From assembly GCF_040183065.1 (NCBI RefSeq), contig NC_091130.1, forward strand, positions 123,413,914 to 123,477,913: a DNA stretch of 64,000 nt, written 5' to 3'. The notes under the pieces were generated by a model, which saw only the letters and a program-made list of their open reading frames with translations, was not told the DNA's origin and searched no databases. Below, one piece after another: positions 45,965 to 57,315 of the stretch. The translations under genes and the position numbers were made by a program. This DNA comes from Periplaneta americana. Its lineage: Eukaryota > Arthropoda > Insecta > Blattodea > Blattidae. How positions within the stretch are numbered: the first letter of the stretch is position 1; each line of letters begins with the position of its first letter.

Positions 45965-46409
45965 ATGGAACTACATTATGCCAACCTTGCTGCAGTGTTA
46001 TCAATTTAGCGACTTTGTCACTAGATCTGGCTACTTTTAACAATTTTCAGGGACAAAATCAATACCAACTTTTAATCCTGAACTGGCGTCGTGCATAAAT
46101 ATAACGTAACTGGTTTCGTGGTGTCAATACTGTCAGTATGACTTCTGGACTTTCTCATGGCCCTCGACTTATACTTTTGCCTTTTTTACCCAAATGTTTG
46201 CATAAACTACTTTGACTAAAGGGTTTTAACAAAAATAAATTTTGTCACACGCTTCACAGAATGACAGAACTGAATTTAGGGACTTGACTCTGGAGGAGTT
46301 TCGTTCATTCCTGGTGTGTTTTATTTTGGTACAGTTTCCACATCAAATTATATATATATATATATATATATAATGTAAAAATTAATTCCTGATCCTACAG
46401 AATTTATCT

Positions 46410-46500
46410 GTTATGGTAACAACATGGAGTCAGGCCAGAAAGGGAAAAACACTGGAGGAGGGATTCGATCCGGTGCTGTGGAACGAACTTCGGCGTAGGC
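46410..46500 (+). mobile_element. SINE family D fragment
   Basis: GGAGTCAGGCCAGAAAGGGA, AACACTGGAGGAGGGATTCG and CTTCGGCGTAG match 22700-22790, up to the start of the tRNA-like head. Confidence 0.6.
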
Positions 46501-46767
46501 TATATAATATATGGTGGTACTGTTATTTTGGAACTGTTATTTGGAACCTAGTATTTTCATGGAACTGGAACAGTTGGAACTGTTACGAGAAAATAACAAC
46601 TTTTCCCATCTCTAATACTCAGTAACTCAGTACTGCTTACTATCTGCGGTCTTGGTTCTGTGTGGCGTTGGAACTTCCTTAGTAGAAGGAGTGGGAGTGA
46701 AGTACATTCAAAAACTCGGGTACAATAAAAATTGAAGTAAAAATAAAATGTTGTCCCTGTAGTATAC

Positions 46768-47204
46768 TCAACAATGAAATAAAAGTTAATTTTGTCATTA
46801 ATTTCTTTGCATTTTTGCAGAACAATAATTAATACACAATGTTGCGAAAACGCAAACAAAACCTTGTTCAGAATCAAGTGCATTATCATTAAATGAGTTA
46901 GCGTTAGTCGATTTATTTTATCCTTTGTAAGTGCTTATATCGTATGTGTTCTTTATCATTAAAAGCGTAGATTTTCGTTGTAGTGCCGAGATTTTCAAAT
47001 TGAATGGTTCCATTAAACATTTCAGATTATTAATTCCTCACAAATGCAATCATTTTCATTTAATAACATTCTCCCCATAAAACCATTTTCTACACCTTGG
47101 TAGTTTTATACATATAATAACATTAAGTACTGCTGACGGTAAGGAGCATCCTGACTAACAGAGTGATCCAAAAATGTGTAAATGTGTAAATTAAGCATTC
47201 ATTT
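46768..47204. other. No recognisable feature
   Basis: Spacer between the CAGGGACATC element and the family R retroelement. Confidence 0.45.
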
Positions 47205-49215
47205 CATTCAGCCTTTCACTGCAAACCCGCATTCTCAATTCTTTTCTATCTTCCGCCTTCTTCTTGGTCTTCGTTTACGAATCATGTACTGTATGTATGT
47301 AGTTTACAATTTAATATCTTCTAATTCTGCCCCGAACTTTTCTCCCGTTCACCGTAATATTTAGTGCATAATCCAGTAGGCAGTTTCTTCTTAGCCAATG
47401 ACCCACCCTGTTCCTTTTTTTCTTCCTCATAATTTTCGTTTTTATTCTCTTTTTGCCCACACTTTATAGTTTATTTCTTATTCTCTATCACCACTTCTCA
47501 CGCTCCATTCTTCTCCATATCCACATTTAAAAGGCTCTCATTTTTTGTGTCTATCCATTTCGTCGTAATGTCCATGTTTCTACCCCATATAGAGGCACAT
47601 CTATACTAATAATAAATCTGTAGCTGAAATGTTTCTGGTAATTTTCGATTTTCCAAAAATAATTGGTCCTAACATATACAATTAACCACCCTGAAACCGA
47701 AAATCGCTTTTTTGAAATTTTTGTTTGTATGTCTGTCTGTCTATGTTTGTTACCTTTTCACGCGATAATGGCTAAACGGATTTCGATGAAAATTGGAATA
47801 TAAATTAAGTTCGTTGTAACTTAGATTTTAGGCTATACGGCATTCAAAATACATTATTTAAAAGGGGGGTTATAAGGGGGCCTGAATTAAATAAATCGAA
47901 ATATCTCACTTATTATTGATTTTTGTGAAAAATATTACATAACAAACGTTTCTTTAAAAATAATTTCCGATAAGTGTTATTCCTTGAAAAATGTTGATAG
48001 GACTGATATTTAATGAGATAAATGAGTTTTAAAATTAAATTAACTACCATCTAAGGCCGTGTAATGAATTAAAAAACAAATGACTTCGTCTGTCTATGGG
48101 GGCCTTGGACAGCAACAATCGAAATCTATGAAAGATAGCCCACAGAGAATGTTTCTGTGTTTGTATGAAGTAATATCAGAAGCTAAATTAACCGATTTGT
48201 ATAATTAATTATTAATTCACCATTGGAAAGTGTAGTTTCTCTAGATGGACATAATGCTATGATGTTATTACAGTAACTTCTGAGTGAATCGAGGACAGGT
48301 AAGATTAAAATACTTCTTATGCACAGAAAACTTGATAGGCTATTCTGTACATTAGTTTCCTGTATTTCCTAAAATAATTTTTATGACCAAATGAGTGGTC
48401 TCTGGATCAAAATGATCGCATTTTAATTATGCAAATACAATTTAAATTAAGTAACATAATAAACGATTTATCCTTATATCAAACACGAATGTTCCCTGGA
48501 TCAAATGTCCTATTTTAATTATGTAATTACTTTATATTTATTTCTAACGGGTGCAGCGGAGTGCACGTGTATGGCTAGTTCTAAATAAAGCACTTTAGTA
48601 TTCTCTTCCTTAGTCCTTTTTCTAGGGGTCCACAGAAGATGCTCCTCTTTCTATCTTCCTCCGCCATTGCTATTATTCTCTTTTTGATAACCTATCAGAA
48701 TCTCATGTTATGCTTTCGGTCCATTCCAATTATTTGAAACTGTCCATTTTTTCTTCTGACTCATTTCGAGTTTGGAAGTTCATTTACTTTATCTTTCTTC
48801 CGATAGCCATTAATTTTGTTTGCATTATCTTTATTTCATACTATTCAGACCTGTAATTTAATTCCAGTGGCATATCCCTTAGTATCATCTCCTCTTCTGT
48901 TGACAACGTCATGTCAGCAAATTTTATGCTCTTTATTGCTCTTCCTCCTACTGTCACCCCTCTCATTTCGGAAAATAATTCTTCACTAAATCGTCCAAGT
49001 AGATAGATCTTGAACAGGGTAGGTGATAAAGGAATTCTCCTCTCCCTATTTCACTTCCTTCAGACATTTCTTCTCCTATCCTGACTTTGACTCGTAGTTT
49101 CATATAGGTCATTGAACAGCCTCCTGTCCTTCCAATCCACACTTATTTTCTTTAGGTTTTCCATCATTTTGTTCCAATTCACTCTGTCAAACACCTTTTC
49201 TAGGTCCACAAATAC
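47205..49215 (-). pseudogene. Family R endonuclease-RT retroelement, split by a Helitron
   Basis: The minus strand from 49215 encodes VFVDLEKVFDRVNWNKMMEN, LPLSPTLFKIYLLGRFSEEL-like palm sequence, and GVTVGGRAIKSIKFAD. The FADD catalytic motif has lost an Asp through a small deletion. After the Helitron (47600-48578) the same frame continues (CFI-stop-NVPLYGVETWTLRRN), then the basic C-terminus with LLKDAL-type decay, down to about 47205. Many indels and stops. The 5' end abuts a (TATG)n tract at 49217. Confidence 0.82.
47600..48578 (+). mobile_element. Helitron-like non-autonomous element, copy 2
   Basis: Starts TCTATACTAATAATAAATCT after host A and ends GTATGGCTAG before host T. The 3' hairpin is GTGCAGCGGAGTGCAC. 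It is collinear with copy 1 but has its own deletion (copy 1 is 1166 bp, this is 979 bp). Host RT sequence reads in frame across the insertion point, which confirms both boundaries. Confidence 0.9.
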
Positions 49216-49216
49216 T

Positions 49217-49515
49217 GTATGTATGTATGTATGTATGTATATATGTATGTATGTATGTATGTAGTAGTAGTAGTATTTATTCCATATTTGTAAACCCTAT
49301 TTTACATTTAGTATATTAGGGTTATATTTTAAACTAATCATAACTAATTGAAACTTACAGACTACCATACAATAAATATACACTTGTAAGCGTAAAACAT
49401 ATACAAATTAATTAGATAAGGCCTTGAAATTACAATCGGAAAACATAGAGAATATAACATGGATAGACATGTTGCACTTATAGATAATATTATGACACTT
49501 CGCTAATATACACAC
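49217..49515 (-). mobile_element. Retroelement 3' UTR fragment ending in (CTA)n(CATA)n
   Basis: On the minus strand a polyadenylation-like AATAAA (TATGGAATAAATACTACTAC) is followed by CTA repeats and then the (CATA)n tract at 49217-49261. Its upstream half, 49400-49515, is duplicated at 49625-49740 (CTTGAAATTACAATCG versus CTTGAAATTATAATCG). Confidence 0.6.
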
Positions 49516-49838
49516 ACATACATACATACATACATACATACATACATACATACATACATGCTTACATACATACATACTTATGTAGAGACATAACATATAA
49601 ATACATACGGTGGATAAACATTAATTTGATTAAAGGCTTGAAATTATAATCGAAATACCTAGAGAATTTAACATGAATAGACATGTTGATCTTGTAGATC
49701 ATATTAGGATATTTTGCTAATATATGTACATTTGTAGACATAATATAATAACATGTAGACATATATTTATAAATATACACATGCATGCATACATACATAC
49801 ATACATACATACATACATACACAGACTCAGACACACAG

Positions 49839-49910
<72 letters not shown>
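49516..49910. repeat. (CATA)n and (TA)n tracts with a duplicated UTR segment
   Basis: (CATA)n at about 49516-49560 and 49787-49819, (TA)n at about 49842-49905. Between them lies a second copy of the segment at 49400-49515. Confidence 0.8.
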
Positions 49911-49919
<9 letters not shown>

Positions 49920-50399
49920 GCAAGATGTACCTCAGTAACAGATAATTGGAAAGGATGAACAATATTAAATACCTTGGACATTCATTATCATTTACACATG
50001 ACTTTGATATACAAAATAAATTTACCAAATTTATAAAAACATAATGCATAATAAATACAATTTTAAAACCATAATTTATTTAGAGTTATACACGAATCGC
50101 AATTTTAAAAACTCTTGCCCGACAGTTTTAATCGCTGCCGAGATGGACTTCATGAGACACAAAATGGAACCACGAAAGAAATAATGATATCCTGAAATAA
50201 CTCAAAGTCGAATCAATATTACATTATTTTAATCATTTCAAAAGAATGGATAGAACACTCATACCGAAACAATTCTGCAGTACGCTCCTCGTGAAAGAAA
50301 ATTCGTTGGTCGCCCAGCTAAGAGTTGGACTGATGTGAGACCTTAACAGACCACCTGGTCTAATACATGTTTTGGATTATCATGATAATAAAGATGAAA

Positions 50400-51546
50400 T
50401 TATAGCCTTGAATATATAAGATGTATGAATTTGACGAAACGTTTATAGCAACAGTGCTTTTGAAAAACAGTGCAAATTGGTTGCTCATAGGTTATTTTAC
50501 AGTTTAGAGCATGGACAGTAAGGTATTGTCTTTGCATGTAAAATATAGGACATTCAAACAGTAGATGTTCAACCGACTGAATATCTCCACACGAGCACAT
50601 CGATTCTTCTCGAGTCTTAATTCTGAATAGTTCAAAATAAGCTCCAAATTTACCATGACCTGATATAAATTGTGTACTAATAAAGTTTGGAGAGTAAATT
50701 TTGCATTTCAGTCGATCATATACCTGAGGAAAAAATAGGTTTTTGGTGACTGAACATTTATCACTTGCAGACCAGTGTGAATTCCAATTAGAAGTAATAT
50801 GTTCTTTCATTTTACATTTGATATATGACATTGGGCACTTTATGTATGAATAGGGTATGTCTGCGGAAGCAGCTTCTTTCGCAAGTTCATCTGCTCGTTC
50901 ATTGCCTACAATACCTGTGTGTCCTCTAACCCAGGATAGGCATATGTGATTATTGTAATTTTTAAATTCAGACCTTATATCCAAAGCAATGGGGTGAAGA
51001 TTCCTATTGTTTCTAACTGACAGAAGTGCTGCTTGTGAATCAGATAGTATGCAGGAGTTCGTTTTGTTGATAGTGCACCATCTTATTGCTTGAAGTATGG
51101 CAAATAGTTCAGCTTGGTACACACTGCATACTGGTGCTAATCGATATTTAGAGTAAAATATTTCTGTACCATTGTTAAAAGCGGTAAAAGCACAACCTAC
51201 AAAGCTCTTGCCATCTTCTCCCTGTGTTCGAGAACCATCTGTGTATATATACACATCGTGCTTGTAAAGGCATCTTGAATTAACAACAAGATGGAGATGA
51301 TTTCTTGGATGACCCACTGACAGATAATTAGCTCTTTGTTCAATTTCGTATTGAACACCTTCGTCAAGAAATAATTTACCCTGTTTATAACTAAGGAGCT
51401 CAGTTCTTGCAATGGCAGTTAAATAGAGTGGTGCTATGCCTGCTATAATTAGAGCTGCATCTGTTGAGATAGTTCGAAAAGCCTGTGTGATGCGTAAAAT
51501 GAATCCACGTTGAATCTGTAGTAATTTTTTCTGAGCCCATTTTTTA
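50400..51546 (-). CDS. R1-clade-like retrotransposon RNase H domain and C-terminus
   Basis: About 380 codons open on the minus strand. After KKWAQKKLLQIQRGFILRIT (end of the RT thumb) there is an RNase H domain with all four expected acidic positions: YTDGS, AELFAI, SDSQAA and ERADELA, plus the His in RGHTG. RNase H would remove RNA from the RNA/DNA hybrid. The C-terminal part has GHGKFGAYFELFRI and a CSCGDIQSVEHLLFECP Cys/His motif, as in R1/Jockey-type ORF2. RT palm and endonuclease are missing: the frame is cut off at the (TATG)n tract (51547). No internal stops, so it is a young but truncated copy. Confidence 0.88.
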
Positions 51547-51662
51547 TGAATGTATGTATGTATGTATGTATGTATGTATGTATGTATGTATGTATGTATG
51601 TATGTATGTATGTATGTATGTATGTATGTATGTATGTATGTATGTATGTATGTATGTATGTA
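51547..51662. repeat. (TATG)n microsatellite
   Basis: About 28 units, ending in a few TAGG units at 51662. On the minus strand it separates one retroelement tail from the next. Confidence 0.95.
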
Positions 51663-52346
51663 GGTAGGTAGGTTTTTTTTTAATATTAGTTGAACGGCAT
51701 GTACCATTACAATAAAGGTAATACTACATGCCTTGCTACCTGTATGTTTACAATGTAACACATTATGTCTCGTTTCTGTCACTCTCTAGGCGTATGTAGG
51801 TCTGTTATTCTGTTGTGAAAATTTGAGTCTTTCATTATATCTATTGCCTACTCTTATCTCTTATTGCCTAGATTAAATTATCCTAAGTTTACTCGTCTAA
51901 ATTTATAACATTGACATAATTTATGAATGTATACACATGTTCTTGCATTATTTTAAGCTTTGTGAAAGTCCACTTGCCAGTTTTCCTTAACATTTCCCGC
52001 TGGAACGCTAGTCTTTCTTTGTCCAATTTCGGGCACTCGAAAAGGAGGTGGTCGACGGTCTGTTCCTCTGCTCCACACGCACACGACGGGTTATGCCTCA
52101 GCTTGAATCTATATTAGTAAGCACCGGTTTTTCCATGTCCAGTTAGAAAAGTTGTGACCTTTCCATTAAGTGGAATATTAACGCGTAACCTCTCTTTTAC
52201 ACTGGGGAAAAACGATTTTGTCACTGCACCATTTATCGTGTTTTGCCACTCACATTCCCACTTAACCACACTTTCTTCTTGAAGTTCCCGCATGATGTCG
52301 CTGACTGGTATCCTGTCGAAGCTCACTGGTAACTCGTTGTTGCTTG
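51663..52346 (-). pseudogene. Second R1-like retroelement C-terminus, frameshifted
   Basis: The minus strand encodes FDRIPVSDIMRELQEESVVK, WECEWQNTINGAVTKSFFPS and LTGHGKTGAY (52114-52340). After a frameshift it continues as RHNPSCACGAEEQTVDHLLF with ECP, the Cys/His motif that closes such ORFs. A ~280-bp 3' UTR follows, ending near AATGGTACATGCCGTTCAAC and a (CCTA)n/(CATA)n tail. It is a different family from the copy at 50400, though related. Confidence 0.8.
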
Positions 52347-52448
52347 ATGTATGTATGTATGTATGTATGTATGTATGTATGTATGTATGTATGTATGTAT
52401 GTATGTATGTATGTATGTATGTATGTATGTATATATGTATGTATGTAC
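52347..52448. repeat. (TATG)n microsatellite
   Basis: About 25 units, 5' (minus sense) of the second R1-like tail and 3' of the third UTR. Confidence 0.95.
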
Positions 52449-52539
52449 ACTGCAAGAGGGAAAGCACCCGGTGACAGTGGTATATACAATATAAACAATA
52501 CACAATAAAATTACGACACACAATACAATTATACAATAC

Positions 52540-52572
<33 letters not shown>

Positions 52573-52985
52573 CCGTGGCGCTACTGCCCGTGAAGGGCCT
52601 AGACCGACCAGCCGACTGCTGGCCTCACGCCCACATGCCGAAGCAGAGGTGGACGATCATCCAACCAGAATGGAGGTATCGTGTGGTTAGCACGATGATC
52701 CCCCCCAGCCGTTATAGCTGGTATTCGCAACCGGATTTCGCTACCTGTCGTAGCTCACGATGCTGGGTGGGCACCGGTCCCATACGCTGGCCGAAATTTC
52801 ATGAGAAAATGTCATCCCCCATGAGGACTCGAACCAGCGCGGGATGCCTTAGACCGCGACTCCACGGCGAAGGACACAATGAGAATACACAATACAATTA
52901 TATACAATAATTATAATTAAAAATGCTACATAAAATAACGTAATATATAAATAAATTGAGCCCAGATCTAATTTTATTAATTCAT
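52449..52985 (-). mobile_element. Retroelement 3' UTR, interrupted by a SINE
   Basis: The minus strand ends ACCACTGTCACCGGGTGCTT then TGCAGTGTACATACATACAT. The same UTR end closes the plus-strand retroelement tail at 42490-42530. AT-rich repeats of the type TTGTATTGTGTA occur in both. Confidence 0.7.
52573..52880 (-). mobile_element. SINE family E, full length
   Basis: On the minus strand: a head with GGAGTCGCGGTCTAAGGCAT and B box GGTTCGAGTCCTCATGGGGG; a GC-rich body (GGCCAGCGTATGGGACCGGT; AACGGCTGGGGGGGATCATC); an end at GGCAGTAGCGCCACGG; and an (ATT)n tail (52540-52572). Flanks containing ACACAATACAATTAT on both sides are the likely target duplication. Confidence 0.88.
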
Positions 52986-52989
52986 TTGA

Positions 52990-53155
52990 AATTTTATCTA
53001 TGAGTCTTCTGCCTGCTAATGAACGCAAATTTAATATCGGCTGCTTGATTTCTTTGTTAGTTTTGCTTCGTCAAGGCCCAACGTTCAGAGCCATAGAGTA
53101 GCATAGGAACCGTCATTATTTTATAGAATTTTCCTCTCAGATAAAAATTTGTGGT
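52990..53155 (-). pseudogene. Short RT C-terminal remnant (family T-like)
   Basis: The minus strand reads LRGKFYKIMTVPMLLYGSER, WALTKQN, stop, then basic sequence. The VPMLLYGSE-W pattern matches the thumb region of endonuclease-RT elements such as 35395-36690. Confidence 0.6.
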
Positions 53156-53159
53156 GGCA

Positions 53160-53907
53160 CAATTGGCCTAAGTCTGCATTGGCTCGTGTCATCCTCCATC
53201 TACCTTCCATTTGTCTGATTCGGAAGGCAGAGTACATAATATTGCAAGTAGAAAAATTTTCATCAGATAAAAATTATTATTTTTTTTTTTTGTTCGTTGA
53301 GTTTAAAATGCGAAAATAATAGGAGGTATTTTAACAAATATATTTTCACTACGTAGGCTTATATTACGACTGGAAATTTTATATCGTTAAATATCTAACA
53401 TTTTACTTACAAAGTAGTGCATAGTCACACGAATTTTTCGCAAAACTGTGTGACAGAAGTTCCCTACGGTTTGGTATAACATGGCAACAATGAACTGACA
53501 TAATTAAATGTCCGAAGACAGGTACAGAGTTTCGAGTAATCCTGTATCCAATGTGGCTACCTATCTACTTCATTGTCCCATAAATCATTTTCAATTAGTT
53601 CTGCCTCCAGCTTAATTACGTGGTGAAATCAATGTCGCATGTCCGTGACGTCATCATCAACTGTGTCGGCCCAGAGTGTAAATGATGAGAAAAAAAAAGA
53701 GTTCACCGAAAATGTAAAATAAACGTGACCGAACTATGTTTACCTAGAATGGTGTTTTTTTCATTTTTAAATTATGTGCCTTAGAGGCATATTTCTAATC
53801 CATACACTTTACAACAAATAAATGAATTTATCACGCAGTAATGTTTATCCTTTAAAAACAGAGCCTCAAATGTTCTACTGGTATGTCACTCTAAACTCAT
53901 AATTCAA

Positions 53908-53967
<60 letters not shown>

Positions 53968-54322
53968 TATTATTTGAGTCGTTCAGAGCGGAAGTGGTGT
54001 AAGTCAGAAATGGGTAATGAGGGTTAAAGTAAACATTCTGTAAAATAGAGCGCAAGTAGCAATAAATATTCAATTTATTTAATCCAGGCGTCTCAAGGCC
54101 AACGCATAAGAGTTGTTACATAGAGAAAATGTAGATAGCGTAGTCAGCTGAAGAGATAAGCGCAATACCGAAGAAGGCCGATCGTTGTTTTATTTTACAA
54201 GCAAGAGTGAGCTATGTTGTATAACTGTCGCGGGAGAAATTCCACAAAGCGGCACTTTTGAGTTGTACTGTCAAAATAAACTGTTATTCTAGGAAGGAAG
54301 AAAATTTGTTAAGTCGTTTGCT

Positions 54323-54378
<56 letters not shown>

Positions 54379-54737
54379 ACATGTATTTTCTAATTATATA
54401 TTATGAGTAAAAAGAAGACATCTGAAGCATGAAGAACCATACATGTTACGTAATTATTTAAGCACAAGGAACTGGCTACTCTATCCCATTATCTTCTTGC
54501 CTAGTTGCCTCATAAGTGGTGCCTTGTTAATATCACATGTGAGGTTCAGACTGTCTCCGGAAAGTTAACTAAACAACAAAATACTTAATTTCTAGTAAAT
54601 TGTTTTTGGTATCTCTCTTTTTTTAAGTTCATATTATATTAAATTAAATTAAATTCAATTAAATAATAATAATAATTATATTACAATTAAACTTGTTGAT
54701 TGTTAAGGTACGTATTCGTATGATACAGTATGTCCTC
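53160..54737. other. No gene; (ATT)n at 53909-53962 and (AAT)n at 54325-54379
   Basis: Besides the microsatellites, 54464-54590 is the inverted partner of the dispersed repeat at 28931-29050. Confidence 0.55.
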
Positions 54738-54962
54738 TCATTCTTTTCTGAAGTCCTTCAGTACTTCATTATATTTCTTACACTGGTCTTGATTCAAATT
54801 AGGTAACAATTTTAGATTAATAAAGTGGTAACAGTTATCCACTGAAACTTGCCACTCCCACAATTTCGCTTTCCCTATGAAAGCTTTTATTTGTTCATAC
54901 ATTTGCGATAATAAGGACATTCTTTCCTCGGAGATGGAGACAAAATCGTAGCGGTTACACAT
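54738..54962 (-). pseudogene. Possible hAT transposase fragment (GTF2IRD2/ZBED-like)
   Basis: The minus strand encodes SEERMSLLSQMYEQIKAFIG, KAKLWEWQVSVDNCYHFINL and QCKKYNEVLKDF. The K-L-x-LWE-Q-x-x-N-x-x-HF pattern resembles the helical insertion region of this hAT branch. Short and without catalytic motifs, so the assignment is tentative. Confidence 0.45.
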
Positions 54963-55568
54963 GTCTATTCAAACGTCGCTGTCAGTGACGTCATCTGGAG
55001 ATACACGAACTGCTCACGCATCTTGTTCCACTCTTACATTAAAAAAGGAGAGAAAGGAGGAAGTGCTCCGAGAAGGCCCTATTGAGACGTCTGATTTAAA
55101 CTACTAGTAGTTAGTTGATATCAAGAAGGACATATTAATTGCTACTTTACTCTATATTTTACAGAAATTTTACTTTAAACCTCATTACCAAATTTTGACT
55201 TACATCATTTTTGCTATGAACGGCTCAATTATTATTATTCTATTAATTTATTTTTGCCATTGATAAACAAAAAAAAAAAAACATGGTACATGATTTCATA
55301 ATACGTATGTACACTGACTCGCAAAATTTTGTCCTATGAAAAAAAGTTGCAAGTGAACTTTGTGAGATATTATGTTGGCAATATGTCTACATACCCCACT
55401 CCACATGTCGTCCTGGGAAGGGAGGTATTTGAACTCTTGAGCTGTAGCCAATCGAACCAAAGACAACCTTTTAGAGCAAAAACAGTATATGTAACTGACA
55501 AATAAAATATAGAGTCTATTTTTCACCGAAATATTTAAAACATATTGTTTATTTCTCTTGAGTATTGT
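54963..55568. other. No recognisable feature
   Basis: AT-rich sequence; the ORF at 55296-55526 on the minus strand is unsupported. Confidence 0.45.
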
Positions 55569-55569
55569 A

Positions 55570-56671
55570 CAGGGACATCATTTTATTTTTACTAACATTT
55601 TTAATATTAACCAGGCTATACCTTCAGAGAACCGGAAACACCGTTCGCTACCTCCTTCCAAGACTGGAGTTCGATGATACCGGCGTAAAACACAAACAAA
55701 TCACTTTACTATTTATAGGAGGGAAGAAAAGTAGTTTATCCATTTACGTAAACTGGGAAATATCGCGATTTTGAGTTCGATAATTTTCATTAGGTTTTTG
55801 TTTAATCAAAATGCAGTACTGTATTAAGAATAAGTGTTTTTACTCACGAACTGAGCTATTCATGCGAACGTATTCATTATGCAGTGTATATTATACTGTC
55901 TACAGCACATTAGCGTACAATATAGAGAATGAAGTTCAATTGAAAAATAATCATAATATGGATATTTAAACACATTTTTGAAAATAGTGGCTGTTCATTT
56001 CGATACAGCCTTCAGTTCTTTTGTGCATAATATCTCACTATAGACTATAGCATCTAATTCCAATTGCCAGTTTCGTCCATCGTACTAGTAACTCATGTTG
56101 AAATAATTCTGTACCTACTCTATAAAAGAGTACCTTACGTACTGTAAATTCAATCTTCACTTCTGCCCAACCCGCACAGATAAAATTACTCAGACATGCT
56201 ATCTACTGTCCGTCCAAGTGGTTATGTCGTAGGATCGTAGAAAGGGGGAACTCACGTGACAGTTAATTACTTAACGAGGCCCTTTTATTTAAGTTATTTT
56301 AAACAGTTGTGTAATATTACGTAAACGTTCAATTCCTAACAGAAATTAATGTTTTCAGAAAAGAGCTAAGACAGCCCTGCTTTTACAGAGGGGCGTGCAG
56401 AAGCAAGTGGGGGAAATCGGGATGCGACGTAGGCAAACGGACTGTACCTGTGCGAAAATATGATTCAATATTGAAAGTTATTTCGTCACTGGAAAACGCG
56501 AACATATTTCTGGAACGTACTATACTGAATAACTCAGTGCTGTTTACTACATGCGGCCTTGATTCTGTCTGGAGAACAGCTGAAACTTCATTATTAGGAG
56601 GGGTGGGAGTGAAGTACATTCAAAAACTCAGGTACAATAAAAATTGAAATAAAAATAAAATGATGTCCCTG
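55570..56671 (-). mobile_element. CAGGGACATC-family element, copy C (complete)
   Basis: Ends CAGGGACATCATTTTATTTT (55570) and its complement (ending 56671), each flanked by TA. It aligns with copies A and B throughout. The HTH-like N-terminus (FAFSSDEITFNIESYFRTG) is on the minus strand at about 56383-56505. Confidence 0.88.
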
Positions 56672-56717
56672 TATAATATACCAGGAAAATTTTTCATCTT
56701 CCCTGCACGCATAAATA

Positions 56718-57313
56718 CTATGTTGGATCATAAACGTAGAATAGATCACATTGCGTTTTGACAAGAATATTATGAATATCCTTGTGAAAATGTAATATTT
56801 TCTGATTACAAGATTTTCTCAAACACTAGTCATGGACGTATTCAGGTACTTCGTCCTATTTGGTCCACAAGGTTCCAGCCAAAATATGTAACACCAACAC
56901 AACGCAGTGGACGTATTTCTGTCGCTGTTTGAGGATGGATTTCCAGGCTATGAGGAGGAACTCTATGTAAAATTGAAGAGAATTTGACTTCCCAGCAATA
57001 TATCCACATACTGGAAAATATGCTACCTAGCATGCGCATGTTACAACCTGATAGATTTATATTTTTTTTCAACAGGGCAATTCCTCCATCTACACATCTT
57101 TGTTGTAACGGACATGGTTCTAATATCATATTTGGTGTTGAAAGCACAGATATTTGCTATTTCTATATGCTATGCTTATTTTTCTAGTTCGTTATCCACA
57201 TTTTCGTTCCATCAATATATGAGAGTAATATTCAAACCTTTTTTTATGTGTGGAAAATATAAATTAAACCGCTGTACTCTACGAGGTATAATTGACAGTC
57301 AAGTTTTAAATTA
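56718..57313 (+). pseudogene. Tc1-like transposase remnant, copy 1 of a direct duplication
   Basis: The plus-strand frame with stops encodes NVIFSDYKIFSNTSHGRIQV (first catalytic Asp in FSD), STRFQPKYVTPTQRSGRISV, SQQYIHILENMLPSMRMLQP and FFQQGNSSIYTS. The last is the decayed form of the second catalytic motif (QQDNSPIH type), with Asp changed to Gly and His to Tyr. Trp codons have become TGA. The third catalytic region is not recognisable. An identical-order copy follows at 58638. Confidence 0.75.
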
Positions 57314-57315
57314 TA

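Larger units (their letters stand above)
44537..46614. mobile_element. hAT-like non-autonomous element, copy 2
   Basis: Starts TAGAGGTGGGGAAAAAATAA; the right end as reverse complement is TAGAGATGGGAAAAGTTGTT. The 8-bp duplication ATACTCAG is perfect (44529-44536 and 46615-46622). The body aligns with copy 1 (GCACTGTTTGAAAGCAGAAT and GATAAATAGTAAAGATA blocks) but lacks its retroelement insert. It contains extra TGCTGTTACAAAAAATACT repeats (about 45690-45880), a mini-hairpin and a SINE D fragment. Confidence 0.9.
43593..46760 (-). mobile_element. CAGGGACATC-family element, copy B, split by a hAT-like element
   Basis: The left end CAGAGACATCATTTTATTTT (43593) and right end (complement of CAGGGACAACATTTTATTTT, ending 46760) are flanked by TAGTA on both sides. 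The orientation is opposite to copy A. Removing the hAT-like insert and one 8-bp duplicate leaves about 1.08 kb, the normal size. The HTH-like piece FAFSSDERAFNIESYFRTG is present on the minus strand near 44490. Confidence 0.88.

Noticed and set aside
49562..50049. ORFs with Tyr-Ile and Cys-Met-Tyr-Val repeats
   Set aside because: They are translations of (TA)n and (CATA)n tracts. The first ~80 codons of the frame upstream of 51546 and the ORFs at 52262-52541 have the same origin.
51547..52448. Possible CRISPR-like or satellite array
   Set aside because: The repeats are simple tetranucleotides without spacers, and the genome is eukaryotic.
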